From the NCBI GenBank assembly GCA_030611415.1, contig JAUWPW010000009.1:1-37208 (forward strand): 37,208 nucleotides of DNA, written 5' to 3'. Below the pieces are notes generated by a model that was not told where the DNA came from, ran no database searches, and worked only from the letters and a program-made list of their open reading frames with translations. The DNA is from Candidatus Bipolaricaulota bacterium (GTDB lineage: Bacteria; Bipolaricaulota; Bipolaricaulia; UBA7950; UBA9294). Below, piece after piece: positions 17,016 through 25,160 of this stretch. The translations under genes were made by a program, and so were the position numbers. How positions within the stretch are numbered: position 1 is the first letter of the stretch; each line of letters opens with the position of its first letter.

Positions 17016-20000
17016 GTGAAACTGCTGCGCTATTTGGTGATCGTTACATTGCTTGTAATTGGGGTTTCCTTGCTGTCTCAGGGAGAGGAGGAAGCCTTCA
17101 AGGCTGACATCACTGGTGAGAAGACCTGGTGCCTACGCTATGGTTTCGGCTCCCCACAGGGATTAGCCCAGGCTGGCATGGCTCCGAATCAGCTATATCT
17201 TGATCAGTCACTTGCTGTAAACATCACAGGGAAAGCGCTTTCCTTCCTTACAATCAATGCTCAATTTGACGATCAGAAACCTATGAACATGCAATCGCTG
17301 ACAATTGATCTAGACGCTGGTGACCTGCGGGGCAAATTCGGCGATTTCCCTATCGCTGAGCAGGACACTTTTCTGGCTTATAACAAAGAGCTCAAAGGAA
17401 TGCGCCTAGATTATCAGATCGGCAAGGCACAACTAACCGGCATCGTCTCTCAAGTTGAAGGGATCTCAGAATCAAAGACATTTGTTGGTCGGACAGCGCA
17501 TGAGGAGGTGATTTTCTCTTCGTATTCCCCTGAACAGCCGTGGGTTAAACAGACGTACTTGCTCAACCTTCAAGGGCTGTACTATTTTGAGCTGGAAGAA
17601 CCTTTCATTGAAGGGTTCTCTATTGCGAGCATTAACTTAGTAGCGAATCAAGCCTTGCACTCCCTTCTTAGTGCCTACGGACTTGGCTATCTATTTGAAG
17701 ACATCACTAAGTCTCCATCCCAGGACCTTTCCAAGGCAAGTTATGCTGTTGTCAGCAAAGAACGAGACTTCCTTATCGTGAAAAGCGAGCCGCAAGCCCT
17801 CTTGCGAACGTGGCTACTGAAGTACATCAGACAGTACAACGAACAGACAGAGCTTAGTGATTCAGAAGAGAAACGCTATCCATTCAATATTGGAACCGAT
17901 TATGAACAAGCCTTTCTCAACCAACTTATGTCTTTTTGTTATCTGGGAGTTGAGGGAAGTGAATATCCGCTTCTAACAGGGAAACAGCAACGTTTCTATT
18001 ATCTCGGCCACGCTGATCTGAAAGAGGGATCAATCGTGGTAGAAGTGAGCTTGCATGGCGGGACATTTCTGCCGATCACTGAGGCTGATCTTCCCGAATA
18101 TGATGCATACCCATTTCTTAGTGAGGGAATCATCGAATTTGATTTCCCCAAACAGTTCTTTCAAGAAACGGGGAGCGCAGCAAGAGTCTCATTTGACTAT
18201 GCCGTGTCCGGGGATGTATTCATGCTTGGCCTATCCATTGTGCAAGGAAGCGAAAAGGTCTACTTAAATGGAGAACTCCTCGAGCGTGACATGGATTACT
18301 CTATTGACTACGAACTTGGCATGCTGATATTGTTCCGTGAAGTAGGCGAGGAAGATACGATCCGAATTGATTACGAACGTTTCCGTGGTGGTCTAGGCAG
18401 TGGTGCTGAGTATTCACGTAACTTCTACGGGTTGAGCCTTGACCTTCCCGCCACTGAGTCGCTTAACTTCAAATTGAGCCTACTACAAGCCGCTGACAAC
18501 CCTACCCCACTCAGCGATCCCGCAAAGGCTCATACTATGCCAAACACTCATACTATTTCGGGTGTGATTGGAGCAATTGACTTGGATGGCTTTCGCGCTA
18601 AGGTTGCGCTTGGATATAGCAATGATTGTTTCCCATTTGATGACAATCTGCGAGAAAATCTTCCCAATCTGGTAACTACGATCTTGGTCCTTGCTCAATA
18701 TACCCTTGTTGGCAACTTGAATGGGATTAGCGTGTATAACAACGGCGTCTGGAGAAGCTATACCACTGGGGCTGGTCTTTGCGGAAATCGAGTTCGCAGC
18801 ATGGTAAGCGATGGAAACACTGTGTTTATTGGTACGGACTCAGGGCTTACAGTACTTCATCTGAAAGGAGTATCTCCACTAGCCCACGTAGAGAACTGGC
18901 AGCGCTTTTACGAAAAAGATGGCCTACCAGATCCAGAAGTACGCGCGCTTGCACTTGTCGGCGAAAGCCTGTGGATCGGAACCACAGGTGGTCTAGCGCG
19001 AGTCAAGCCAGAAGAAATCGAAAGTGCTGAGGCCTGGAAGTCGTACACCCCTGATGTATTTCCAGAAATGAAAGGGATTCTCGCGCTTGCTGGAGATAAC
19101 ACCACCCTATATATCGGCACAGATCACGGTCTGTTTGCCTTTGACATAGCAAAGGAAGAAATGAGCGAACTTCACGGCATGAGTGGCGTTGCAGTGGGGA
19201 ATTTGGTCTTGGTCGATGGAACCCTGTACGCTAGCTCAGAGATTGGACTTCGTTCTTTTCATAAGGGAATAGGATGCGGCTGGCTTGTATTTGGCAGAGC
19301 AGTTCGGGCCAGTGCCATAGTCAATGGGAGTACATGGTACGCAACCGATGACGGTCTCTACCGTATCTCGGACCAGGAACCGTTCATCGATGATTGGGCG
19401 ATAACCGTACTGTCTGGCTCAGCAGTCGGGGGTTTATGGATAGGAAGCCGCGCAAATTCTAGCTATCAATTAAACGTGTGGCGAGCCGATAGTAAGCTGG
19501 AAACATTCACCAATTACGTAATGGGAATCGATGGGCGCGACAAGACCAGGTTTAGAGATATCTCGTCAGACGAGCACACAGACCGGGGGTTGTTCGCCAG
19601 AGCAAGTTTTAACCGCGACGTAGGCGTATTCAAGATCTCCGGAGACTTCGAGAGCATCGCTCCAGGTTTCTCATCCATAGGGCGCCTAGACCGCCGCGAT
19701 GTAACCGGTTGGAATATTTCAGTAGCTGGCGCCTTGGCACAAGGGATCAATATCGTTGCTTCCCATGGTTATCATATGATTAACCAGAGAAGCGAGGAGA
19801 AAAGAGACATCATGGATAATCAACTATCCTTTGCATGGCAGTTTGGTCCCTTGTTCAGCTTTTCCCTGAGAAACGAAATGGTAGATGATAATTGGTTACA
19901 CAGGGGACCTGATAGCACAGCTACTTCTTACAGCATTGGCCTGCAAAACGAATTCCTTGACCACGATCTTTCACTGGCTGTAGCTTGGAATGACGCGTTT

Positions 20001-20933
20001 GAGACAGCTATTTCCCATGAGCATTACTGGCGGGAGAGCGGACTTAGTTTTACGGGAACCTACCAGATAATCTCTGGATTCTCGATCTCGGGAAGCTGGG
20101 AATATCCGCTGATCTTTGATGCGAGCAGCACCCAGAGAAGCGAGAAAAGAAACCTCTCCATTAGTCTGTCCCGTAGCCTTGCCGCGGCTAACATAAGTGG
20201 AAAGTATGAACTGTTTACTAGTCGCTTCCTGCCTGATGGGAGTCTTTCTACGATTCATACCGCGTCTATTGACCTCCGCTTCAGCGAGTTCGCTCTTCTT
20301 GGTCTAGGATTTGTGCCCACATTGAACCTTGGTTTTGAGGCAAAGGAAGGGACTGTCGCCTGGGATGGACGAGCGAATGTACGCGTAAAGCTAAATGCAG
20401 TCTTTGCTCAAGTTACCTATCAGAAGAAGATGCTACAAGTTCAGGAAGAGCAGTCGCAACACGACGATCGCTTTCTCCTAAGCCTCGGGTATACAGGTAC
20501 TCCATACCTCAGGCCGAGCATTTCATATACTAGACGTACCAGCGTTGTTGCTTACAAGGAGGAAATACGTTCTGTTGTGGACCATGTTCTTAGTGGGCGG
20601 CTTTCGTGGGCGCCACAAGGGAGCTACCGCAATGATCTTTCCTTAGTGGTTAGGGCCGATGACAGTGATGAAATCACCGTTTCTGTACAGAACGATTTTT
20701 CCTACATCGTTTCCCAGCACATTTCCGCACGGTTTAACATTGATGGAAGCTACAAGATTGTTGGGGCTACGACTGGGAACGATCTTAGCCTTACGCTTGG
20801 CGGAACTGTTAACTACAGACTTTCCGATTCTTGGCGTGGGTCGCTTGCTATTTCCTACATCGCAGGAGAGACGGATACAACCACGCTCTATCACAGCACG
20901 TTGTTTGAGCTTTTCATCGCAGCAAAGTTCTAG
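17016..20933 (+). CDS. Very large outer-membrane barrel protein with internal beta-propeller, SprA-like features
   Basis: 1305 residues from a GTG with AGAAGGAG upstream. Residues 1-22 are a signal peptide. The N-terminal region (about 25-550) is beta-rich, with 'GKFGDFPIAEQDTFLAYNKELKGM' and 'KVYLNGELLERDMDYSIDYELGMLILF' (about 414), patterns that recur in SprA-type and related large outer-membrane proteins. Residues about 560-810 hold five or more propeller repeats of the two-component-regulator-propeller kind (VFIGTDSGL, LWIGTTGGL, LYIGTDHGL, TWYATDDGL, LWIGSRAN). The rest (about 840-1305) is a run of amphipathic strands ending in 'LFELFIAAKF', a C-terminal phenylalanine signal. SprA is the type IX translocon (about 2,400 residues) and PorZ carries similar propellers. 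This protein is shorter and combines both traits. Function is inferred from neighbours and could instead be a receptor or adhesin. Confidence 0.68.
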   Translation: MKLLRYLVIVTLLVIGVSLLSQGEEEAFKADITGEKTWCLRYGFGSPQGLAQAGMAPNQLYLDQSLAVNITGKALSFLTINAQFDDQKPMNMQSLTIDLDAGDLRGKFGDFPIAEQDTFLAYNKELKGMRLDYQIGKAQLTGIVSQVEGISESKTFVGRTAHEEVIFSSYSPEQPWVKQTYLLNLQGLYYFELEEPFIEGFSIASINLVANQALHSLLSAYGLGYLFEDITKSPSQDLSKASYAVVSKERDFLIVKSEPQALLRTWLLKYIRQYNEQTELSDSEEKRYPFNIGTDYEQAFLNQLMSFCYLGVEGSEYPLLTGKQQRFYYLGHADLKEGSIVVEVSLHGGTFLPITEADLPEYDAYPFLSEGIIEFDFPKQFFQETGSAARVSFDYAVSGDVFMLGLSIVQGSEKVYLNGELLERDMDYSIDYELGMLILFREVGEEDTIRIDYERFRGGLGSGAEYSRNFYGLSLDLPATESLNFKLSLLQAADNPTPLSDPAKAHTMPNTHTISGVIGAIDLDGFRAKVALGYSNDCFPFDDNLRENLPNLVTTILVLAQYTLVGNLNGISVYNNGVWRSYTTGAGLCGNRVRSMVSDGNTVFIGTDSGLTVLHLKGVSPLAHVENWQRFYEKDGLPDPEVRALALVGESLWIGTTGGLARVKPEEIESAEAWKSYTPDVFPEMKGILALAGDNTTLYIGTDHGLFAFDIAKEEMSELHGMSGVAVGNLVLVDGTLYASSEIGLRSFHKGIGCGWLVFGRAVRASAIVNGSTWYATDDGLYRISDQEPFIDDWAITVLSGSAVGGLWIGSRANSSYQLNVWRADSKLETFTNYVMGIDGRDKTRFRDISSDEHTDRGLFARASFNRDVGVFKISGDFESIAPGFSSIGRLDRRDVTGWNISVAGALAQGINIVASHGYHMINQRSEEKRDIMDNQLSFAWQFGPLFSFSLRNEMVDDNWLHRGPDSTATSYSIGLQNEFLDHDLSLAVAWNDAFETAISHEHYWRESGLSFTGTYQIISGFSISGSWEYPLIFDASSTQRSEKRNLSISLSRSLAAANISGKYELFTSRFLPDGSLSTIHTASIDLRFSEFALLGLGFVPTLNLGFEAKEGTVAWDGRANVRVKLNAVFAQVTYQKKMLQVQEEQSQHDDRFLLSLGYTGTPYLRPSISYTRRTSVVAYKEEIRSVVDHVLSGRLSWAPQGSYRNDLSLVVRADDSDEITVSVQNDFSYIVSQHISARFNIDGSYKIVGATTGNDLSLTLGGTVNYRLSDSWRGSLAISYIAGETDTTTLYHSTLFELFIAAKF

Positions 20934-21020
20934 CCACGAAAAACAAGGACTACGCGTCTAAGGGAAGGTGCTTGGCCACGCGAGTTAATCGGGCCAGATC
21001 CTGGTTAACAAGTGTTCAAG

Positions 21021-21067
21021 TGGCGGTCTCATTCACCGATAAGTATAATAGACCCTTATCTATAAGG
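21021..21067 (+). promoter_or_regulatory. Candidate metG promoter with palindromic initial sequence
   Basis: A perfect -10 TATAAT lies at 21044-21049, and a poor -35 (TGGCGG) lies 17 bases upstream of it. The expected start of transcription is followed by CCTTAT-CT-ATAAGG (21054-21067), an inverted repeat that could be an operator or a 5' hairpin, 20 bases before the metG start. Confidence 0.4.
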
Positions 21068-21086
21068 TTATAAAGAGGACAACAAC

Positions 21087-22727
21087 GTGAACAAGAAGAA
21101 GGTGCTCGTTTGTAGTGCCTGGCCATATGCTTCTGGAGTTCCCCATTTGGGAAACTTAGTTTCTTCGTTGCTTTCAGGCGATGTGTTCGCTCGGTATTAT
21201 CGACTGCGCGGGCACGAGGTTCTCTACGTATCAGGAACCGACACACATGGGGCGCGAATTGAGTACGAAGCGAAGAGACTCGGTATGTCTCCACCCCAGC
21301 TATCTCTGCAGCAGCATAAAGAGATAGTCTCCATAATTGACGCATTTGGCATAGAGTTTGACAACTATACCACTACAGAGTCGCCAACGCATAAACGCTT
21401 TGTGCACAACATCTATCTTCAGATGGAACAAAAGGGCTACATCACTCGTGCAGTGGAAAACAGAGCCTACTGTAGCAGGTGTCAGATGTTTCTGGCCGAT
21501 CGGTTCATTACCGGCATATGCCCCCGTTGTGGCGCGAACAGAGCAATGGGAAACCAGTGTAGCTTATGTGGGGCAATACTTGAACCGGAAGAGTTGATTA
21601 ACCCTACTTGCAGTATTTGTGGAGAGAGCAACATCGAGTTTCGCGCGAGTCAGCATTGGTACCTTGATCTCACAAAACTGACACCTCGATTGACTGATTA
21701 CGTCAATGGAAGGAAATTTCGGAAGAACGTTTACCGATTCACGAAACAGATGTTGGATGAAGGTCTACGACCCAGGGCAATGACCCGGGATATTTCCTGG
21801 GGAATTCCGGCGCCATTCGCAGGAGCGGAGGGCAAGGTTATCTATGTATGGGGCGAAGCTGCTCTAGGCTATGTTTCAGCAACAATCGAGCACTTTGGAG
21901 GAGAAGATAAGTGGAGGGAGTTTTGGTTTGGCGATGATGTCTGGCAGATCTATACCATTGGTAAGGATAACATTCCATTTCATACTCTGATTTTCCCAGG
22001 GCAACTACTTGCCTCCGGCGAGGCATATCATCTTCCGGATCAAATTGCTGCTACAGAATACTTGAACTGGATTGACGGAAGCAGGTTTTCCAAGAGTCGC
22101 GGGGTTGGGCTTTACTGCGATCAGGCAGCTCAGGTAATGGACCCTGAGCTATGGCGCTTCTATCTGCTTTACAACCGACCAGAGGAACGTGACGTTAATT
22201 TCTCGTGGCAGGAACTAGGAAAGGCTATCAATGGAGTCTTCATCTCCAATGTGGCTAATCTTGCAAATCGTGTGCTGTCCTTTATTCAAACTCGCTACAA
22301 GGGAGAAGTCCCTTCCAATGCTGTCGACCTCGAAGTAATTGCACATATAACAAAAGCAATTTCGAACTATGAAGCGGCAATGAATGCAGGAAATCTGAGC
22401 CATGCCTTGCGTACTACCTGTGCTTTAGCGGTTTTTGGAAATGAGTATTTTCAGCGTAAGGAGCCCTGGTCATCCGGTGATCAGCGTGCAGTAACAAGTG
22501 CTTTCCATCTCGTAAAGGCAATAACAGTGATACTCTTGCCTTTTGTTCCTCAATTTGCTAGTTCCGTTCTTGAAGTTATTGGGATTTCTTGCCCGTCTTG
22601 GGAAACAATAACAGGGCTAGCCGAGAAAAACGTACTCACTAACGGACGCGTCCTTATCCCTCGCATTGACATAGATGAGATCAAAGAACGTGCTAGGCCA
22701 GCAAAAGCAGAAGAGAATATCACTTGA
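21087..22727 (+). CDS. metG: Methionyl-tRNA synthetase
   Basis: 546 residues from a GTG preceded by AGAGGA. The class I signature is HLGN in 'WPYASGVPHLGNL'. The KMSKS loop reads FSKSRG in 'DGSRFSKSRGVGL'. The zinc-binding insert carries four CxxC knuckles (CSRC, CPRC, CSLC, CSIC), so two zinc ions are expected. The C-terminal helical anticodon-binding domain is present, but the EMAP-II-like tRNA-binding/dimerisation domain seen in E. coli (677 residues) is absent, giving a monomeric short form. The N-terminal motif ('NLVSSLLSGDVFARYYRLRGHEVLYVSGTD') looks more like archaeal enzymes than the common bacterial ones. It charges tRNA-Met for initiation and elongation. It lies upstream of the rplU operon but is separated from it by about 195 bases and a promoter. 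Confidence 0.96.
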   Translation: MNKKKVLVCSAWPYASGVPHLGNLVSSLLSGDVFARYYRLRGHEVLYVSGTDTHGARIEYEAKRLGMSPPQLSLQQHKEIVSIIDAFGIEFDNYTTTESPTHKRFVHNIYLQMEQKGYITRAVENRAYCSRCQMFLADRFITGICPRCGANRAMGNQCSLCGAILEPEELINPTCSICGESNIEFRASQHWYLDLTKLTPRLTDYVNGRKFRKNVYRFTKQMLDEGLRPRAMTRDISWGIPAPFAGAEGKVIYVWGEAALGYVSATIEHFGGEDKWREFWFGDDVWQIYTIGKDNIPFHTLIFPGQLLASGEAYHLPDQIAATEYLNWIDGSRFSKSRGVGLYCDQAAQVMDPELWRFYLLYNRPEERDVNFSWQELGKAINGVFISNVANLANRVLSFIQTRYKGEVPSNAVDLEVIAHITKAISNYEAAMNAGNLSHALRTTCALAVFGNEYFQRKEPWSSGDQRAVTSAFHLVKAITVILLPFVPQFASSVLEVIGISCPSWETITGLAEKNVLTNGRVLIPRIDIDEIKERARPAKAEENIT

Positions 22728-22870
22728 GGGGTTATCAACGCCTGATCTCAGTGTGAGAACAGTCTCGCGGGTAGGCTTTGCTAGTTGTGATGGATGTGGA
22801 AAACGATCTCTTGATCTACCGGTAGAAGCACCTAGTACTCGTTGTTGATGAGAAATAATGGCTAGATGTA

Positions 22871-22899
22871 TTGAAAAACAAGCAGTAGCTTGCTAAAAT
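22871..22899 (+). promoter_or_regulatory. Extended -10 promoter of the rplU operon
   Basis: TTGAAA (22871-22876), a 17-base spacer and TAAAAT (22894-22899) with TGC directly before the -10. Predicted initiation is near 22906, which leaves a leader of about 17 bases with GAGGTG before rplU. There is little room for an L21 leader structure. Confidence 0.75.
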
Positions 22900-22922
22900 C
22901 TATCTTACTTGAGGTGCTGGAA

Positions 22923-23237
22923 ATGTATGCTGTAATTGAAACAGGTGGAAAACAATATCGAGTTGAAGAAGGGATAGTCTTGGAGCACGAGCTGATTCAG
23001 GGCCTTGACTCCGGAAAGCCAGTAGAATTTAACAACGTTGTTCTTCTGGTTGACGGTAGCGGTGCCCATGTAGGAGCTCCCTACCTTGATGGTGCAGTCG
23101 TCAAAGGAAAGGTGCAAGCACAAGCGAAGTCGAAAAAGATAGTTGTCTACAAGTATAAGAGCAAGACGGGATATCGGCGCAAGCGTGGTCACCGTCAACT
23201 ATTCATGACAACACTAATCACTAAGATACAGGCGTAG
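22923..23237 (+). CDS. rplU: 50S ribosomal protein L21
   Basis: 104 residues from ATG 22923, with GAGGTG at optimal distance. The upstream TTG start in the ORF track would lie in the promoter -10 region and is rejected. The sequence is typical throughout: 'MYAVIETGGKQYRVEEG' at the N-terminus, 'VLLVDGSGAHVGAPYLDGAVV' in the middle, and the basic C-terminal signature 'KSKTGYRRKRGHRQLFM' that binds 23S rRNA domain II. It is the first gene of the series rplU-prp-rpmA-obgE. Confidence 0.97.
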   Translation: MYAVIETGGKQYRVEEGIVLEHELIQGLDSGKPVEFNNVVLLVDGSGAHVGAPYLDGAVVKGKVQAQAKSKKIVVYKYKSKTGYRRKRGHRQLFMTTLITKIQA

Positions 23238-23247
23238 AGGAGACAAA

Positions 23248-23571
23248 GTGGGCGAAGTTCTTGTGAAACGCGATGAAGATAACAGGCTCGCTGGCTTCAC
23301 GCTACAAGGAATGCAAGCGGACACAACTGCTTCAGCAAGTGCAATTCACTTGTTGCGAGCGACGGTTGCCTCGGTGAGCGGTTATTTACATATTAGAGCA
23401 AATTTCTCAACAGGAAAGGAATTTCTTCTGACGATTGACCGAAGTGATCCCCATTTGAACAGGGAAATAGATGCAATTATGGAGACTTTGTTGATTGGGC
23501 TTAAGATGTTGGCGGAAGAATACCCCGATGATCTTGTGGTACGTGAAGCTAGGGCGGAAGTACGTGTATAG
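23248..23571 (+). CDS. prp: Prp-family protein (ribosomal-processing protease homologue) lacking the catalytic residues
   Basis: 107 residues, GTG start with GGAG six bases ahead, between rplU and rpmA as Prp (YsxB) always is. The fold pattern matches: an N-terminal strand with 'GFTLQG' and the C-terminal helix 'IMETLLIGLKMLAEEYPDDL', comparable to 'MLVSLQTIEEEY' of the S. aureus enzyme. Active Prp uses a His right after GFTxxG-type residues (GHA motif) and a Cys in the D-x-V-C-A motif. Here GH is replaced by GM, the Cys motif is absent, and the protein contains no cysteine anywhere. It therefore cannot be a cysteine protease. L27 next door has no N-terminal extension to remove, so the protease role has probably been lost and a non-catalytic role in ribosome assembly kept. 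The last 16 bases are duplicated just downstream. Confidence 0.82.
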   Translation: MGEVLVKRDEDNRLAGFTLQGMQADTTASASAIHLLRATVASVSGYLHIRANFSTGKEFLLTIDRSDPHLNREIDAIMETLLIGLKMLAEEYPDDLVVREARAEVRV

Positions 23572-23589
23572 GCGAAGTACGTGTATAGG
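23557..23589 (+). repeat. Tandem 16-base direct repeat at the prp stop codon
   Basis: GAAGTACGTGTATAGG occurs at 23557-23572 and again at 23574-23589, period 17. The first copy contains the prp stop codon. The second makes up most of the spacer before the rpmA SD. This looks like a recent slippage duplication. Confidence 0.8.
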
Positions 23590-23600
23590 TAAGGAGTACT

Positions 23601-23858
23601 ATGGCACATAAGACGAGTACTGGTTCGTCCAGTAATTTTAAGGATAGCCCTGGTCAACGTCTAGGAGTAAAGCGCTATGGAGGCCAGTGGGTAAACGCGG
23701 GAACCATCATCATTCGTCAGCATGGAACTAAGTATGGTTTAGGAAAAAACGTTGGCCTAGGCCGAGACTACACGATTTATGCTACCTCCCCAGGCTATGT
23801 CCAATTTGAGGGACGTAGCAAGAAATACGTTAGCGTGCGTCCAGCCGAGAAGGTCTAA
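23601..23858 (+). CDS. rpmA: 50S ribosomal protein L27
   Basis: 85 residues with AAGGAG before the ATG. It starts directly with '[29 protein letters not shown]', the mature-type N-terminus of Gram-negative L27 that reaches the peptidyl-transferase centre. The Firmicutes-type leader with a cleavage site, which Prp removes, is absent. The body ('[25 protein letters not shown]') and the short C-terminus are standard. Confidence 0.97.
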   Translation: MAHKTSTGSSSNFKDSPGQRLGVKRYGGQWVNAGTIIIRQHGTKYGLGKNVGLGRDYTIYATSPGYVQFEGRSKKYVSVRPAEKV

Positions 23859-23891
23859 TTCTCCTCATCATGTTTCCCTCCTTACGTTTCC

Positions 23892-25160
23892 ATGTTCATT
23901 GACCAAGCAGATATCCATGTGCATGGAGGGCGTGGAGGCAATGGCATAATTAGTTTTGTCTCTAACCGTCATCACATGAAAGGAGGTACAGACGGAGGAA
24001 GTGGAGGAAGTGGCGGAGCCATAATACTGCGTGCTAAAGCAGGTATGTCTACTTTGTATCGGTTTCAGAGTGACTCCATATTTCGTGGCCGACCTGGTAG
24101 CAATGGGGGCAATAATAATAAGAAAGGCGCGCGGGGCAAGGATACTATTATCTTTGTCCCTATAGGAACAATGGTCTTCGATCGAAAGAGTGGCGGGCAG
24201 ATTGCGGATCTCTTGTCCGCGGGGGATGAAGTAGTAGTTGCGCGTGGTGGAGAAGGAGGAAGGGGCAACAAGAGCTTTACCAATTCTACTCGGCAGGCAC
24301 CACGAATCTGCGAACGCGGAGCAAAAGTCCAGAGCCATGCCCTACGTCTTGAATTGAAGATTCTCGCGGACGTAGGAATAATTGGCCGACCCAATGCTGG
24401 GAAATCAAGCCTTATCTCGCTTATCTCGGGAAAGCAAGCCAAGGTAGCTGATTACCCATTTACTACCATTATCCCTAACATAGGCGTGGTGAATTTCGAT
24501 GACGTACATCAGTTTGTGGTAGTCGACATTCCAGGCTTGATCGAGGGAGCCCATGCCGGTAAGGGTCTTGGCGACCGCTTCCTGAAACATATTGAGCGGA
24601 CGCGGATGCTTGTTCATATGGTAGACCTGGCAGAAGCTCAAGTGCGAGATCCACTTAGGGCTTACCAAGAGATTAACAGAGAACTGGCCGCCTTTAATCC
24701 CTGTTTGACTAAGCGGCGACAGCTTGTCGTAGGGAACAAGATCGATCTGGTTGAGGAAAATGAAGTAGAGCGGCTAAGGGCTCGATTTGCTGAGAGTGCT
24801 ATTCAGTTGCTGCCGGTATCTGTTGTTACAGGAAGAGGAATCCCTCAGTTGATAACGAAGATTTATCACGTCTTGCAGGAAACGACAATAGACAAGGGCA
24901 AGACTACGGTACCATGGCGTGTATATCGATATTCAGACAAAGCGGGCTTCTCTGTAAGGCGAGAAGGTAACGTTTTCATTCTAAGAGGAGAGGCTATTGA
25001 ACAGCTAGTCCAGAAACTGGTGCTTGATAGCCGGGACGCGCGGGAATACCTGGGCGGTCGTCTCAAGAAGATGGGGATAGTGCGTGAACTAGTACGCCGC
25101 GGCATTGTTGAAGGCGACCTTTTACGCATAGGAGATGTCGAACTTGAGTTTCACAACTAG
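23892..25160 (+). CDS. obgE: GTPase Obg/CgtA
   Basis: 422 residues in three domains. The glycine-rich Obg fold (about 1-155) has 'VHGGRGGNGIISFVSNRH' and 'DGGSGGSGG'. The G domain (about 157-330) has G1 GRPNAGKSS, G2 region 'FTTIIPNIG', G3 DIPGLIEGAH and G4 NKIDL. The C-terminal OCT domain (about 345-420) has 'VYRYSDKAGFSVRREGNVF'. Obg binds the 50S subunit during late assembly and links growth to GTP and ppGpp levels. The ATG at 23892 has no SD. The bases before it are pyrimidine-rich (CCCTCC), so initiation may depend on flow-through from rpmA 33 bases upstream. The 3' end overlaps nadD. Confidence 0.96.
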   Translation: MFIDQADIHVHGGRGGNGIISFVSNRHHMKGGTDGGSGGSGGAIILRAKAGMSTLYRFQSDSIFRGRPGSNGGNNNKKGARGKDTIIFVPIGTMVFDRKSGGQIADLLSAGDEVVVARGGEGGRGNKSFTNSTRQAPRICERGAKVQSHALRLELKILADVGIIGRPNAGKSSLISLISGKQAKVADYPFTTIIPNIGVVNFDDVHQFVVVDIPGLIEGAHAGKGLGDRFLKHIERTRMLVHMVDLAEAQVRDPLRAYQEINRELAAFNPCLTKRRQLVVGNKIDLVEENEVERLRARFAESAIQLLPVSVVTGRGIPQLITKIYHVLQETTIDKGKTTVPWRVYRYSDKAGFSVRREGNVFILRGEAIEQLVQKLVLDSRDAREYLGGRLKKMGIVRELVRRGIVEGDLLRIGDVELEFHN

